Source: Nephrocerus scutellatus (lineage: Eukaryota; Arthropoda; Insecta; Diptera; Pipunculidae). From it: a stretch of 64,000 nt of DNA. Where the stretch lies: contig OX352761.1 of assembly GCA_947095585.1 (NCBI GenBank), forward strand, positions 66,791,823 through 66,855,822. Reading direction: 5' to 3'. Shown here piece by piece: positions 1 through 10,905 of this stretch. The stretch's first letter is position 1. Every line of letters begins with the position of its first letter. Made by a program: the position numbers and the translations under genes. The notes beneath the pieces are model-generated. The model was not told the DNA's origin, ran no database searches, and was given only the letters and a program-made list of their open reading frames with translations.

Positions 1-1176
1 TGTCGTGTTCCATACCGAGCTTAATTTTCTTCACGATGTCGACATCGCGGTAACGCTCGTAGATCTCATCATTATAGAGTCTCGGGAATCGTCCTTCCTC
101 ACATACGGGGCCAACAATTCTCCGTAAGACTCTTCTCTCGAACGCGGCTAAGAGGTCAGAATGCTAATTTTGCTAAGCACCCAAGTCTCGGATCCATGTG
201 TAAGTACTGGTATGACAATTGTCTTATATATCAGCAGCTTGGATGTTATAGTAAGGTTCCTGGATTTGAAGAGTCTTGACAGGCTAAAGTAGGCTTTGTT
301 GGCTTTAAGCAACCGTGCGCGTATTTCTGGTTCCATACTGTTATCGGCTGCTATAGTTGACCCGAAATAGTAAAAGGATTGCACTACTTTAAATGAGGGA
401 CCAATGTTGGATCTTCTACTCGCAGACGTGGCGACCATGTACTTTGTTTTGCTTTCATTTATGTGCAGCCCCAGATTTCGTGCCGCCTGCTCTATCTGGA
501 TGAAAGCTTCCTGTACAGCTCTTTGGTTTCTACCAACGATGTCAATATCGTCTGCGTAAGCCAGTATCTGAATGGACTTATAGAGGATTGTTCCTCTCGC
601 CGTTACGTCAGAGTCTCGGATCACTTTCTCCAACGCCAGGTTGAAGAGGACTCAGGCCAGTCAATCCCCTTGTCTGAGCCCGTTATAGATGTTGAATGGG
701 CTTGATAGTGATCCGGATATTTTTACTTGGCTTATAACATTGGTCATGGTCAACCTACATAGTCGTGTCAGTTTATTTGGGATGCCGAATTCTCTCATGG
801 CTTTATAAAGTTCTACTCTGGCTATGCTATCATAGGCGGCTTTAAAGTCTATAAAAAGATGGTGTAGTGAGTTTTGAAATTCTAGACATTTTTCCATCAC
901 CTGCCTTAGGGTGTAAATCTGATCAGTTGTTGATTTGCCTCGGATGAAGCCACACTGGTATGGACCAATGATGACTTTAGCGTATGGGGCTATCCTGTCT
1001 TGAAGGATAGAGGAGAAACTCTTATACGCGGTACTCAACAACGTTACCCATCGCTCTAAGATGCCTTTAAGATCGGCGATCAGATTACCCTCTTGTCCTT
1101 GCAGTATGTGCAACGCGGTGTACATTGCTTCATACCGCGGACCCTTTGGTAGAACTTCCGCGCCTGGTGCGGTCAT
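1..1176 (-). pseudogene. LINE reverse transcriptase, broken
   Basis: Fingers and palm are seen as GPYQCGFIRGKSTTDQI, HHLFIDFKAAYDS and NGLRQGD between about 1176 and 663; after a stop or frameshift the catalytic loop AYADDID follows near 560. The thumb and C-terminal tail (ERRVLRRIVGPVCEEGRFPR) run to base 1 and beyond. The enzyme copies element RNA at the nicked target. The catalytic YADD aspartates are still present, but the gene is split into at least two frames. Confidence 0.8.
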
Positions 1177-2158
1177 TGCTCTCTGTACTGTTCCAGTTCA
1201 CGGGCGAGATTCTTCTCCCAGGCTGCTTTCTTTCGCTGGTGAACTGTTTTTCATATCTTCTGAGCTCTTTATATTCATCTTCGCGTGCACGCGTTCTATG
1301 AGATTGTTGCATTGCTCGGTACGCAACATTCTTACGTTCAGTCGCTAGCTTACATTCGTCATCGAACCAGTCGTTTCGATCTCTACGACTACTGCCTAAG
1401 ATGGAGTCAGCAGTACTAATGACAGTATTCTTAAGGCGTGTCCATTTCTCTTCTACGCCCGACATCTCAGCCCCAGGACTTACTCTCCCTGCATTTAGGG
1501 CGAGTCCTATCGCTTGACCGTAGTTGATTCTGGTCTCTTCATTGCGAAAGGTAGCCGTGTTGACTCGAATCTTATTCACGGATGCAGTCTTCCGTGATGA
1601 TGCAATCCGCGCTCGGAGCACCATACCAACAAGATAGTGGTCCGAGTCGACGTTGGCACCTCGATACGTTCGTACCGTCCTCAGGTTTGGGTTGTGGCGG
1701 AGGTCTATCAACACGTAGTCAATCTGGTTGCGAGTGGCTCCATCGGGAGATACCCAGGTGGTTTTGTGGATATTTTTACGCGCAAACCTTGTACTCGCAA
1801 CGACCAAATTATTGCTTGCTGCCATCTCTATGACCATTGTCATTAGTGTTCTCGTGTAAGCTAGCATTTATGAGGCTTATGTTTTTAAATTTGCCCCGCA
1901 CGCGAAGGGTGCATAGCCGTTCATTTACTGCATTAAAGCCTATAACGGTGGGTTTCATTCTTTTGCTCACTAGAAACCCCACCCCGAGCACCTGATGTCT
2001 TGCATGACAGCTGTAATAAATGTCATATTCTGATTTTTGTAAGACACCATTCCCTGTCCACCGCATCTCCTGAGTTGCTGTTAAGTCAGCATTATATTTG
2101 GACATGGTATCGGCTAGCTGCTGTGCAGCTCGAGCTCTATACAGTGAGCGTACGTTCC
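1130..2158 (-). pseudogene. LINE apurinic-like endonuclease, broken
   Basis: The frame opens at about 2158 with WNVRSLYRARAAQQLA, continues through the ATQEMRW block and, after a frame change near 1830-1860, through the NQIDYVLIDLR and SDHYLVG motifs, which are the late catalytic and substrate motifs of LINE endonucleases. In these elements the enzyme nicks target DNA to prime reverse transcription. A basic linker follows and runs into the reverse transcriptase. At least one frameshift separates N- and C-terminal halves, so no functional enzyme is expected. Confidence 0.75.
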
Positions 2159-2469
2159 ATGAGAAAATTCTTAAATCGTTTAGCCGTTTTCGTTGCCGTG
2201 GTCGTCGTCGTTCATCAGTGTATCCGAGGCTGATTTTGTGTTCCGTAATAATAATTTTTTACAGGCGAAGTTATTGGCCTCGCGCCAACCTTACTTTGAA
2301 GGGACTAGCCCGATCATTCAGCTTTTCCTGCATGGGAGGAAAGTTACCAGCGGCCACCACGTGGAGGTTTGATCGCACTTCCACCAGTCAGAGATAGTTA
2401 CGGCCATATGCAATTCTAGAGCATTCTGTGGTATTCCCCCTATTTCTGCTGATGGCTGACCGCCACCGT

Positions 2470-2835
2470 TGCCAAAAATGTTGCGATATTTTTAGGTTTT
2501 CCAACCCGGTGCAAGAAATATTTTACCCTCTCTGACCTGGCTACTATCTATAAGGCTTTTATTCGCCCTAAACTCGAGTAAAATTGTCATATCTTAGGCG
2601 CACCACTAAAACCACCTTGCATCAGCTAGATAGAATCCAAACCGTGCGATAAAACTTATCGGGGCGATAACATTGCGAAATCAATAGATTCGCTTGAACA
2701 CCGCAGTAAAGTTTACTGCTTATCACTGTTTTATCACTTTTTCCACCAGCGGTGCTCAAGACAAATTAACCAGTTGCATGCCATCTCTCCTTGAATTCAA
2801 CCGCATCGTAGCGCCTTAACTAATTCCAACCAAAC
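2470..2835 (+). pseudogene. C-terminal reverse transcriptase scrap of a CR1/L2-like LINE
   Basis: The plus strand encodes FTLSDLATIYKAFIRPKLE, then a stop, then HILGAP, and in a shifted frame LDRIQTV and pieces of the typical LDSLEHRSKV..LSLFYHFFH tail. This is the thumb and C-terminal region that follows the palm in CR1/L2-like insect LINEs. Only about 120 residues survive, with at least three frame breaks. It lies opposite in strand to the RTE-like remnant on its left, so it is a separate insertion. The fragment at 6925-7230 is an endonuclease piece of a similar family. Confidence 0.6.
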
Positions 2836-3115
2836 TTGGTATGGGTGGGGGGTAACCTATATTAGTGTCGATTCTATAGTTTTCGGGGTCGCGGAGGTAA
2901 ATTGTTATAGTAAGACACCTCTATTGGGAGGAGGTGTTGTTGAGTGGGAAATACGGAGTGATATTTGTGCCAAATTTTACAACCGTACAATGCCGGGCAC
3001 TATAGTGATGGTAAATCACCGGTATGGGGAGGGGGTTAGTGGAAGTGTAAAATTTTACACCCGTGCAACCCCAGGTACTCGACTAGTTGTACATAAGAAC
3101 TAGCTTCCCATACTA
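2836..3115. other. Non-coding stretch, no gene seen
   Basis: No convincing frame. Two loosely similar blocks (attttacaaccgtacaatgccggg near 2975 and attttacacccgtgcaacccca near 3052) suggest a decayed internal duplication. Nothing else recognised. Confidence 0.4.
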
Positions 3116-3301
3116 TTGTATACAGGCTGTCCCCTAATTCGTCTACAATAATTTGGGAAATGATTCTTGGGTATATTCTAAGAAGAAATTGTTCTACAGT
3201 AGGGGTCTATCTCGAATGTTGACATCATTTATCGGGAATTTAAAAAAAACTTATTTTGTGTACCCTGACCAATGTTAACAGAAATTGCTCTGTTAATACT
3301 A
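3116..3301 (+). repeat. Terminal part of a DNA transposon, copy 1, split by LINE A
   Basis: About 185 bp beginning ACAGGCTGTCCCCTAATTCG and ending in GTTAATACTA. The same sequence, reverse-complemented, lies at 10025-10203. The match resumes after LINE A at 6328 (ATGGTAGAAAC), showing that LINE A landed inside it. The other copy lies beside a DDE-transposase fragment, which suggests this is the end of that transposon family. Confidence 0.65.
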
Positions 3302-3786
3302 GGTTAAGTTAGGTTGCGGTGGCTGCTAATGTTCACGTAGACCATTCGCGGTCCTTTGTGTTACCACAGGATCATATACCTTTCCTCTTTTCAGAAGATC
3401 CATTCAGAGCTCTTAATGAATCGAAGTATATCTCGCACTTTACCGTTTTCGAGATCTGATAGCTTAATCATTATCCGCTTACCCAAGTGTTTGTGCCTTC
3501 TGTCCATTAGTGCCGGACATGATGTTCTATGGTCTCTTCCTCCTCCTCGTCCATGCAACTTCTGCAGAAGTCATTATATTCGACACCCATCCTTCTCGCG
3601 TGTTTCCCTAAAAGGCAGTGTCCTGTCATTATTCTACAACTTCATGTCCAGATTTGGCCAGACCTGTGTTGAAATAGTGTCGGTGTTTTCCCACCTTACA
3701 TTTGTTATTGCTTCTGCATCTTTCCGAAGCTCAAATTTCAGTGTCTCGATAGGAGTCCCTACCTCCGCCCTTTCCGGTAGCAGCTA

Positions 3787-5498
3787 GACAGTCGTACCAC
3801 GTCTAGCTAACTCGTCCGCCCTGCAGTTCCCCTCAACCTGGTATACGCTGCAGCGATCAGGTAGACGGACAGAGATGCTTACTTTCAGCTTGTCACAGAA
3901 GACTCCTGCTCCTACTTTACCGTCTAGCTTAGAGCCATCTGTGAAAAACTGTATTGTTTCGTTTTCGGTTACGGATCCACTCTTCCAGTCCTCTCTGGAG
4001 GGTATTGTTGTCCGAAAACCTTTTTGAAAGCATAACATTGGTGTTATGTAATCCAGTTTCGTCAGCTCCTGCTTTAGCGATTTAGTTATGGTGGAGTGTT
4101 TTGAAGACTTTTCCATTGATTGACAGCGTAGTCGCGTAGCTGTAATTGCCGCTTTCTGTTTGCCAAATATATCTAGTAGGATCAGGTGGAGCATAACCTC
4201 CAGAGCGCGAGTTGGTGTAGATCTCAGCGCCCCGCTTATAAGCATACAGGCCGCTCTCTGTACCTTCCCCAATGTTCTTATATACGTGCTTCTTTACATA
4301 GCTGACCACCATACGCTTACCCCATACAGTAGTATTGGTCTCACTGCCGACGTGTAAAGCCAGTGTACCAGCGTTGGTTTCAAACCCCAATTTTTACCAA
4401 TGACGTTCTTGCACCGCTTTTATTTGCCCATTCTTTAACGATTAGGAGGGCATATTGCATAACCTCCTTAATCGTTCTGAGGTACTTTCCTGAGACAGCT
4501 AACGCTACATCATCAGCATACGCTACCACTTTTATCCCTTTTCCTTCCAGTTTCAACAGTAATTCGTTGATTACTATATTCCAGAGGAGAGGGAATAATA
4601 CACCTCCTTGCAGTGTTCCTCTAACTGCCTGCCTCTTTAAGATGGAACCACCCAGCTCCGCACTAATAATCCTGCCTAGTAGCATATGATTGATTAGTTT
4701 TCTTATAGGGTAGTCCACATCTAGGTCTGACAGTTCTTTGCAGATCGCCTCTGTTTAAACATTGTTGAACGCATCCTCGATATCCAACAATGCTACTAGT
4801 GTATACTCCTGGGAGTATACTGATTTCTCAATTGTACTTACTAAGGTGTGTAAGGCTGTGTCTACAGACTTCCCCTTGCAGTAAGCATGTTGGGACTTTG
4901 CCCAACTGCTAGGTTTTACCTTATGAACATCTATCAGTCTTTCCAGGGTTTTCAGAAGAAAGGGTGATAGAGTTATAGGTCTCAAGTCTTTTGGGTAGCC
5001 ATGTGAGCTTTTACTCGCCTTCGGTATAAAAACTACCTTGACTTCCTTCCAAGCTGTAGGAATGTATGACAGCTTTAAACACCCTGTGAAAATTGCCTCT
5101 AACCATCGGAGTATCCACTCCAAGTTATTCTGAATCTCCGCAGGGATTATCCCATCTGGGCCAGCTGATTTAAAGGGTTTCAAACCGCTTATCGCCCACT
5201 GGATTCGCGTTTTGCTCGCGATCTCTTTCGTTTGAACCGAGTGAGATTCCAGATGTTGCCTACTCATTTCTGAGTCACACATCCGAGTTGAGTCAGGAAA
5301 TTGCGTCTCCATGAGCAGTTCCAACGATTCCTCAATCGAGATCGTCCATGAATGATGTCCGAGCCCACAGATCTTAGCTCCATTTATCCATGGCTCTTGA
5401 ATTAGGACGAGATCTTCCCCCGTTTCTGTTAATCTAAGTAGAAGAGCTGCCGAAGCAGTTTTGGTATGGTGAAGGTTTATTTGAATTATGTTTAACAT
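3787..5498 (-). pseudogene. LINE A ORF2: truncated endonuclease, reverse transcriptase, RNase H
   Basis: The start is chosen at 5498 because MLNIIQINLHH is the usual start of LOA-type endonucleases. After about 48 residues the endonuclease is deleted and the frame jumps to the linker before the reverse transcriptase (GLKPFKSAGPDGI, KDLRPITLSPFLLKTLERL, QHAYCKGKSV, LLDIEDAFNNV). A stop follows near 4755; the palm resumes at 4718 with GGVLFPLLWN and VVAYADDVALAV. RNase H appears near 3790-3950 (FFTDGSKLDGKVGAGVF) but its middle is missing: SVYQVE passes directly to GNCRADELARRG. The enzyme set cannot work without the endonuclease. Confidence 0.85.
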
Positions 5499-5794
5499 CT
5501 TTTCTAATTACCTTCGCCCTATCGTTAGCACTCATGCTACTTCCGTCTCCGAGGAACCGCCGGCACGTTCCGTCTCGTTCCCCTTCGACTCTATTAGCGT
5601 ATTGTTGACAGTGCTTTCCTCCATTGAGTCCGACAAGTTTTCCTCGTCAGGATCCATGGCAAAAAGGTTGCCCATCCTCGATACCAGAGAGGATTCACTG
5701 GACCGACTATCAGCATCAAGGGCAAGCCCGATATCATCGGGGCAGTCGGGACCGCCGTTATCGGAATGGTCCGCTCCTTTACCCTTATTGACAT

Positions 5795-6060
5795 CGTCTG
5801 CCTTTTAAACCTTGAGAGTTATCGACCCGACGCCGAAGTTGATAACTCCCTTAGTATTTGCAAGAGGAGCCAGGGATTCCTTGTTGATAACCATAGTTGA
5901 TAATCTAAAGTTACCCTTAGCCTCCTCCTTTTTTTACAATCTTCCAGTTTGATGCCGGAAGATCTGGATTGTTGACTACGATTATCTCCATAACAGCTTG
6001 CTTTAGCGTCGGCAGGTTCGGTTTTTCAACCTCTTCCTGAGACCTTTGCTTTTTCGGCCC
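5795..6060 (-). pseudogene. LINE A ORF1 remnant, DUF4780-like C-terminal end
   Basis: Reading the minus strand, LKQAVMEIIVVNNPDLPASNWKI is followed after a frame change by VINKESLAPLANTKGVINFG and SITL. This matches block for block the better preserved ORF1 of LINE B (VINQESLAPLARTKGVIQFG). ORF1 proteins bind element RNA and chaperone it into the nucleus. Only the final third of the domain remains and a run of T on the plus strand near 5930 marks the frame break. Confidence 0.65.
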
Positions 6061-6327
6061 TAGGTCTTTGGCGGCGTTTTTTCCACCTTTGCCAGGTATC
6101 TAGATGGCTCCGATAGAGACTGGACTATTTATGGGCCCCCCGTGTGGTCGATCCTCGGCTCGGGTCGCATTACACCTTGATCCGGCCCATTTGCTGTCAT
6201 TTAGCGTGACCCGCTCCGCACCTAGGTTTTGAGACTCACAACCTCTGTCCGCAACTAAAGGTGAGCCCAGAGGCAACACACTCCAGGACCCGGAAGCGAC
6301 AACAATTGCGAAGCTCTGTTAATACTA

Positions 6328-6890
6328 ATGGTAGAAACAGTAGCGTAGAAACGGCGGGCGCATCAGGAAAACCCAGTTTCGTTTCCATGGTGTTGCACAT
6401 TACATTGTATGCACAAAACCAGGGGCATGATTACCGCACGGAAATAGTTGGTGATCAAGGAAATTTTCATATGAATACCATAACAGTTCTACCGCCAGGC
6501 CATAATGAGAGTAGAACATCTTCGAGAAAAGGAAATTATGTTACTAGTTTGGAGTATTTGAGTGAACATGACAAAAAAATTTTGAAAAAAGGTCGCAGTT
6601 GCAAAAATACGGAAACTAAGATTAAGATAGCGGTCATGAAAATTACTTATCACATCAGACGTGTAATGAATTTTTACAAATATGCAGTTACAAATTCTCT
6701 TATAGCACACATTGTGGAGGAAATAAAATGCGCAAAGTATTTTAGTATCTGCAGGCATCCATCAGAAACGTTTATTCCATGTTCTAGTCATTGTCTTAAT
6801 TTAGTTGGTAATGTGGCTGAAGAAAGTTGTAGTAATGCTTCCAGATATATTTTATTCGTGCAAAACTTGTTTGTTTTTTTTTCTCTGCAT
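6328..6890 (+). pseudogene. hAT-type transposase fragment (DUF4371 / zinc-finger MYM-like)
   Basis: The plus-strand frame that continues to 6920 contains YLSEHDKKIL, IAHIVEEIKCAKYFSI and PCSSHCLNLVGNVAEE followed by FVQNLFVFFS. These are consecutive landmarks of DUF4371/hAT transposases often annotated as zinc finger MYM-type protein 1-like. The stretch between KYFSI and the HCLNLVG block, which should carry a catalytic aspartate, is deleted. The first codons of the open frame (6261-6312) belong to LINE A, so they are not counted here. The fragment cannot encode a transposase. Confidence 0.6.
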
Positions 6891-6924
6891 CAATGTTTTG
6901 CAGAATATGTTATGCAATAAAGAT

Positions 6925-7230
6925 ACAAAGATACCTTTTCTTTAAGCCAAATGAAATTAAATTAAGATTTGAACTTTGGCCGAATTGAGGCAAAAGCAGA
7001 AACGCAACATCACTACGGACATAGATTGCGAGTCCGCGTCGAGGGAAAAATAACGGTACCAAGTTATAACCTGGCAGATTAAATTCCGATGTATCAGAAT
7101 TATCAAATACCTGAGTTTCGCTTAGTGCCAGAATTGCTGGCCTGTGGAAATGTAAATACGTAAACACAGCGGAAGAATTCGTTCTCAACCCACGAATGTT
7201 GCTGAGATCCACTCTGAAATCACGCATAAC
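6925..7230 (-). pseudogene. N-terminal endonuclease of a CR1/L2-like LINE, 3' truncated
   Basis: The minus strand encodes LSNIRGLRTN, HRPAILALSETQVF, FNLPGYNLV and RRGLAIYVRSDV, the first third of a LINE endonuclease including the catalytic glutamate block (LSET). It stops at about 6915 where the hAT fragment ends. The rest of the element is absent. The family resembles the RT tail at 2470-2835, which could be another piece of the same kind of element. Confidence 0.7.
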
Positions 7231-7259
7231 TACAAAAAACAAACACACAAAACACAACT

Positions 7260-7640
7260 TACCGCTTCTTTTAAACGAATTTATGTTGTAGATGTCTCAC
7301 AATGGATTATCAACACAAATTGTCGCCAGTGTTATACCTTTACGACAAAATTAGTCAAATCAAGAAGAAACAAATACAATCCCTTATTCTATCGCCAAAG
7401 AATTAGATCATCAAACTGCCGCATGCAAAACATACGACCGTTTTATATCATTAACTTCTTTAACTGCGCTGTTGCGGATGGGGTACACGGACACCACGCA
7501 CTGCACTTTGCAGTGTTGTGCAGCACGACCGTGCACCGCGGCGATTGTGAGATAACTGTTGATGATTGCGAGCCCGAAGGGCAAAGCTTATGTTCAGCGA
7601 ATGTGTGTACATTTGTACGTTTGTACTTTTGTTTGCCGGG
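7260..7640. other. Non-coding stretch, no gene seen
   Basis: Short plus-strand frames here have no recognisable domain. The 7440-7560 part is locally GC-rich with short inverted motifs (GCACTGCACTTTGCAGTG). Confidence 0.4.
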
Positions 7641-7647
7641 TCGTATA

Positions 7648-7705
7648 TCTCGGCTTCTACCAGTCAGAATTTGATGGGACTTGTTTTAAAACAATTGAAA
7701 AATAC
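7648..7705 (+). repeat. Short dispersed repeat, copy 1
   Basis: TATATCTCGGCTTCTACCAG.. through TTTTAAAACAATTG recurs, with a few changes, at 9241-9296 in the same orientation. The two lie on either side of the mariner but are too far from its ends to be its target duplication. Family unknown. Confidence 0.6.
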
Positions 7706-7949
7706 TCAATCTACGCATCACTGTCGAATTTTTTAAGCCTGAACGTTTGCAAAGTAAAATGTGGCTTGTTCAGATTATTTTAGAAACCGCTGAAATGACC
7801 TTTTGCTTATGAATGAAAGAACTACATTTTACGTTCCATACTATTAAAGCTTCTAAGATAAATTAGTCTTTAGACTGAATTACAACTAAATATACATACA
7901 CGGGTGTGTTTAATCACTCGCATAGCAGAATACATTAGCTCGTGAGGTA

Positions 7950-9211
7950 CGAGAGGTGTCGTAAAAGTTAATAGAAAAAGGAATAAAAAATTTCATCAAC
8001 AATTTTTTATTGCTTTTTAAATTATTCGCCTTTAAGATCTATACACTTTTGCCTACGCTCAAACCATTTATCGAAACACTTTTTCCAGTCCGAAGATGAT
8101 AGCTCCAAAACATGGTTTTTAACCGTTTCAACCAGGCGATTAAGATTGCTGTCCATGCATTTTATCTTTAATTGTTGGGAACAGGAAGAAGTCATTAGGT
8201 GCCAAGTCGGGGCTGTAAGGATGATGACCCATCAATTCGATCGCTTGAGTGCTTAAATACTCGCTTGATTGATGTGATGTGTTTGAACTCGCATTATCGT
8301 GATGAAAAATGATTCGCAGTTTTGGGTTGTTTTCTCTCAATTTGTTGAAAACCGCGGGCAAACAAATTGTCGTATAATAAGCTGAATTGACTGTCATTTG
8401 ATTTTCAAGAGTTACAGAAGCCACATGACCGGTTTTCGTGAAGAAACACGCTGCCATTTGCTTCCTAACGCTCCGATCTCGCACCACTTTTTTGGTTTTT
8501 CTTCCAATGGGAAGACCCAATCAGTCGATTGCTCTTTTCTTTCCGGCTTATACGCAAAAATCCATGTCTCGTCACGTGTTTCGATCTTGTATACGTTTTT
8601 GAAAGTACCTTCAACGAATTTTTCAAGCATATTTGGCGGCACCAATCGACACGAACCATTTTTTGTGTGTCAAAAAATGTGGAATCCAACATACACATAG
8701 TTTTCGCACCTTTAAATGTTCATGTAGGATCGTATTTACGCTGGTGTACTAATACCTAGGCATGCCTCGATTTTCCGATAAGTCACATGACAATCGTCTT
8801 CAATCAGTTTTCTCACAGCATTCTGGCACAACAGCTTAATTTTGGACGACCTTCACGAGGCTCGCTTTTGAGTGAACGTCGTTCGCGTTTAAGTTCATTG
8901 CACCAATTATAAACACTAGCCAAGGATGGTGCTTCGTCGCCAAAAGTCGAATGAAGTGATTCGAAGCACTGTTGTTGAGTTTGCCCATTTCGAAAATCGT
9001 AAAAAATCATCACACAAAAATTTTCACGCGATAATTCCATTTTTTGAATTAAATTTTTTAAGTAAATAAAAAACAATGTTGCGATGCGAACTGACGGATT
9101 ACTTGTGAGAAACATAACCTCCAAAAATGTTAAACTTTTTGACTGACAGAGATTTGAATCGGAAAACACTAGTATTACCATTTTCTAAAAACATTTACGG
9201 CTCCCTATCTA
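7950..9211 (-). mobile_element. mariner DNA transposon, 1.26 kb, with terminal inverted repeats
   Basis: The two ends form 29-bp imperfect inverted repeats (7950-7978 and 9183-9211, sharing CGTAAA and TTAGAAAA-like blocks) and each is flanked by TA (7948-7949 and 9212-9213), the expected mariner target. The length fits the usual 1.3 kb. The transposase inside is broken by several frameshifts, so the copy is not autonomous. Confidence 0.8.
8010..9040 (-). pseudogene. mariner transposase, frameshifted
   Basis: The start codon is at 9040 (MELSRENF), the usual mariner start. The N-terminal helix-turn-helix (FGDEAPSLASVYNWCNEL) is followed, in changing frames, by the first catalytic aspartate (RDETWIFAY, near 8580), the second (HHDNASSNTS, near 8300) and the third in SPDLAPNDFF. 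The last two are separated by 34 residues, the DD34D spacing of mariners. The tail (SSDWKKCFDKWFERRQKCIDL) is near 8030-8090 in another frame. All three acidic residues survive but at least three frameshifts prevent a product. Confidence 0.85.
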
Positions 9212-9240
9212 TAGTAGTGGAAAGTTTTTGGTAGGAACTC

Positions 9241-9296
9241 CTATATCTCAGCTTCTACCAGTCAGAATTTAATGGGACTAGTTTTAAAACAATTGT
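9241..9296 (+). repeat. Short dispersed repeat, copy 2
   Basis: Second copy of the repeat at 7648-7705 (TATATCTCAGCTTCTACCAG). It is followed by GTGACGCGTGTCACGC, a short palindromic segment. Confidence 0.6.
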
Positions 9297-9299
9297 GAC

Positions 9300-9780
9300 G
9301 CGTGTCACGCTTGTTGCGCGTGTAAAAAAATAAAAAAAATGTAAAAAAAAGTTACTAACTTAAATGATAAAAGGATAAAGATAATTTTGATCGTTGAAAA
9401 TGGTGCAAAACACCGAAATATCTGGTTATTAAATAAAAAAATTTTATATAAAAACAAAGAAAAATCTATAATTCAGCCATTAATAAATTATTTAATTAAA
9501 ATAAAGACTTTACTACATTTATTGAAATTTTCCCTTTACCCTCTTTTTTTGGGGCCGAATAACTTTTTCTTCGCCCGGGGCTGCCACTGGGTAGAAACTT
9601 TGTTTAGGACTTTATTAGTTAAAATCTTATTTGAGTCTTCAGAAATCCAGTTTCAATGCCTCTTGCCCATGCTAATTTTTTACTTTGAGAAAATACCTAA
9701 TAAACAACGTTTTACAATATTTTTCTTATAAACGTAACAATAATAAAAATAAAAATCAACAACAAGTTTGTGGAAAACAC
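9300..9780. other. AT-rich stretch, no gene seen
   Basis: Low-complexity A/T runs. The frame from 9387 has no recognisable domain. Confidence 0.4.
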
Positions 9781-9784
9781 CCTA

Positions 9785-9945
9785 CAAATTGCCACAAGCT
9801 TCATACATGGACTGCGGAGAATCCACACAAAATTCAGCGTCAATATGTGGGCAGGTGTAATTGGAAACAAAATAATCGGCCCCTTCATACTACCATCCAG
9901 GCTGAATTCTACAAACTATCTGGAGTTACGTTCATAAGAAAAAAA
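9785..9945 (+). pseudogene. DDE transposase scrap of the DUF4817-associated Tc1/mariner-like type
   Basis: One frame gives TWTAENPHKI and, one base shifted, FSVNMWAGVIGNKIIGPF and LPSRLNSTNYLEL. This block precedes the second catalytic aspartate in a very common insect transposase family (N-terminal DUF4817, C-terminal DDE domain). The acidic region itself is gone. The adjoining 10025-10203 block is a candidate end of the element. Confidence 0.55.
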
Positions 9946-10024
9946 AATAGTAAAACGTTATGTTTATTACTCATTTTCTGTGGAAAATCTAAATATAAAG
10001 TCTAAAAAAAAGTCCTAAACGAAG

Positions 10025-10203
10025 TTTCTAGCATTAGTATTAACAAAGCAATTTCCGTTAACATGGGTCAGGGAAGTTAGCTTTTTCTTAAGTCCCCGAA
10101 AAATTATGTCAACATTGGAGATAGACGATTTTTGTCTTAAAATATACCCAAGAATCATTTCTCAAATTATTGTTAACGAATTAAGGGACAACCTGTATTG
10201 TTT
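10025..10203 (-). repeat. Terminal part of a DNA transposon, copy 2 (inverted)
   Basis: Reverse complement of the 3116-3301 plus 6328-6340 sequence, beginning at 10203 with ACAGGTTGTCCCTTAATTCG. Its position beyond the transposase scrap suggests it is the 3' terminal region of that element. Confidence 0.65.
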
Positions 10204-10820
10204 ATGACAACAAAAAATAATACCAAAACAAAACCAAAATAAACGCATTGAGCATATTTTCAATTGTTGTGTACATACTACGCAACGAATATAGGTCATC
10301 ATCGATCGGACGTTTACCCCAAAAATTGCACAACAATCAACACGGGAAATAATATATTAGCATTAGTTGCACATAAATTTAGCATTTATTCTTAGTAAAC
10401 ATAAATTGTACAATAACAATTTAGCCTAGTTTAAGTAAATTATTATTAATTAAGTAAGCAAAATAAATTGTATAAATAGTAAGGAAATTTTCATAATAAA
10501 GTCAGAATAAGTTACCATTTCAAAAGTCTTGTTTTCAATTAAATAGTTATCCCCCTACCCAAGATAAGGTGACTATTTTTATTATAACTACAAGAAGCAA
10601 ATTTACCACGACACACACATAGACAATGGTTTGCTGACTTTTTGTTTTTATTAGTATTATTGTTGGTGGCTGAGAATCCTTGTGCACTGCGACCTTAATA
10701 TCTTTTGTGCATTCCAGATATTTACCACATTTTGTGAACAGGAATAAACTATAAGCAAAAATAATAAGCTTTATGAGTTTATTACATGGCGGATTTATAT
10801 CCTGAAGAAATGCCAAAAAA
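10204..10820. other. AT-rich stretch, no gene seen
   Basis: AATAAATTG and AATAAAGTC around 10460-10500 look like polyadenylation-type signals of an old retroelement end, but no coding part or LTR partner was found. Confidence 0.35.
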
Positions 10821-10821
10821 T

Positions 10822-10905
10822 GTAATTTAAATTTTATTTAAAAATTTTAAATTTCTATTTAAAAATTTTAAATTTCTATTAAAAAATTTTAAATTTCAAT
10901 CCTGC
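10822..10905 (+). repeat. Tandem repeat, three units of about 26 bp
   Basis: Three successive units built on TTTAAAAATTTTAAATTTCTA, each itself nearly palindromic. Purely A/T. Confidence 0.7.

Larger units (their letters stand above)
1..2158 (-). mobile_element. RTE-like non-LTR retrotransposon (LINE) remnant, 3' end outside window
   Basis: The minus strand reads endonuclease, then reverse transcriptase, then the C-terminal tail toward position 1, so the element runs off the left edge. The order and wording (WNVRSLY start, AYADDID catalytic motif, tail with RRIVGP) are those of RTE-like LINEs found across insects. Several frameshifts and stops break it, so it is a dead copy. No 5' target duplication was recognised. 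A different reading of the clade (CR1 or jockey) is possible because only motifs were compared. Confidence 0.8.
3302..6312 (-). mobile_element. LINE A, LOA/jockey-type non-LTR retrotransposon, internally deleted
   Basis: A 15-bp target duplication, GCTCTGTTAATACTA, sits at 3287-3301 and 6313-6327 and fixes both ends, giving about 3.0 kb. The minus strand carries an ORF1 remnant with a DUF4780-like end, an ORF2 with truncated endonuclease, reverse transcriptase and a shortened RNase H. The 3' tail (3302-3318 read in reverse) is AACCTAACTTAACC-like, close to the tail of LINE B. A full relative would be 5 kb or more, so much of it is missing. The 5' region at 6140-6190 resembles LINE B at 21370-21410. 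Confidence 0.85.

Noticed and set aside
7648..9296. The paired TATATCTC repeats as a mariner target duplication
   Set aside because: They lie 240 bp and 30 bp away from the inverted repeat ends; the real flanks are TA dinucleotides.
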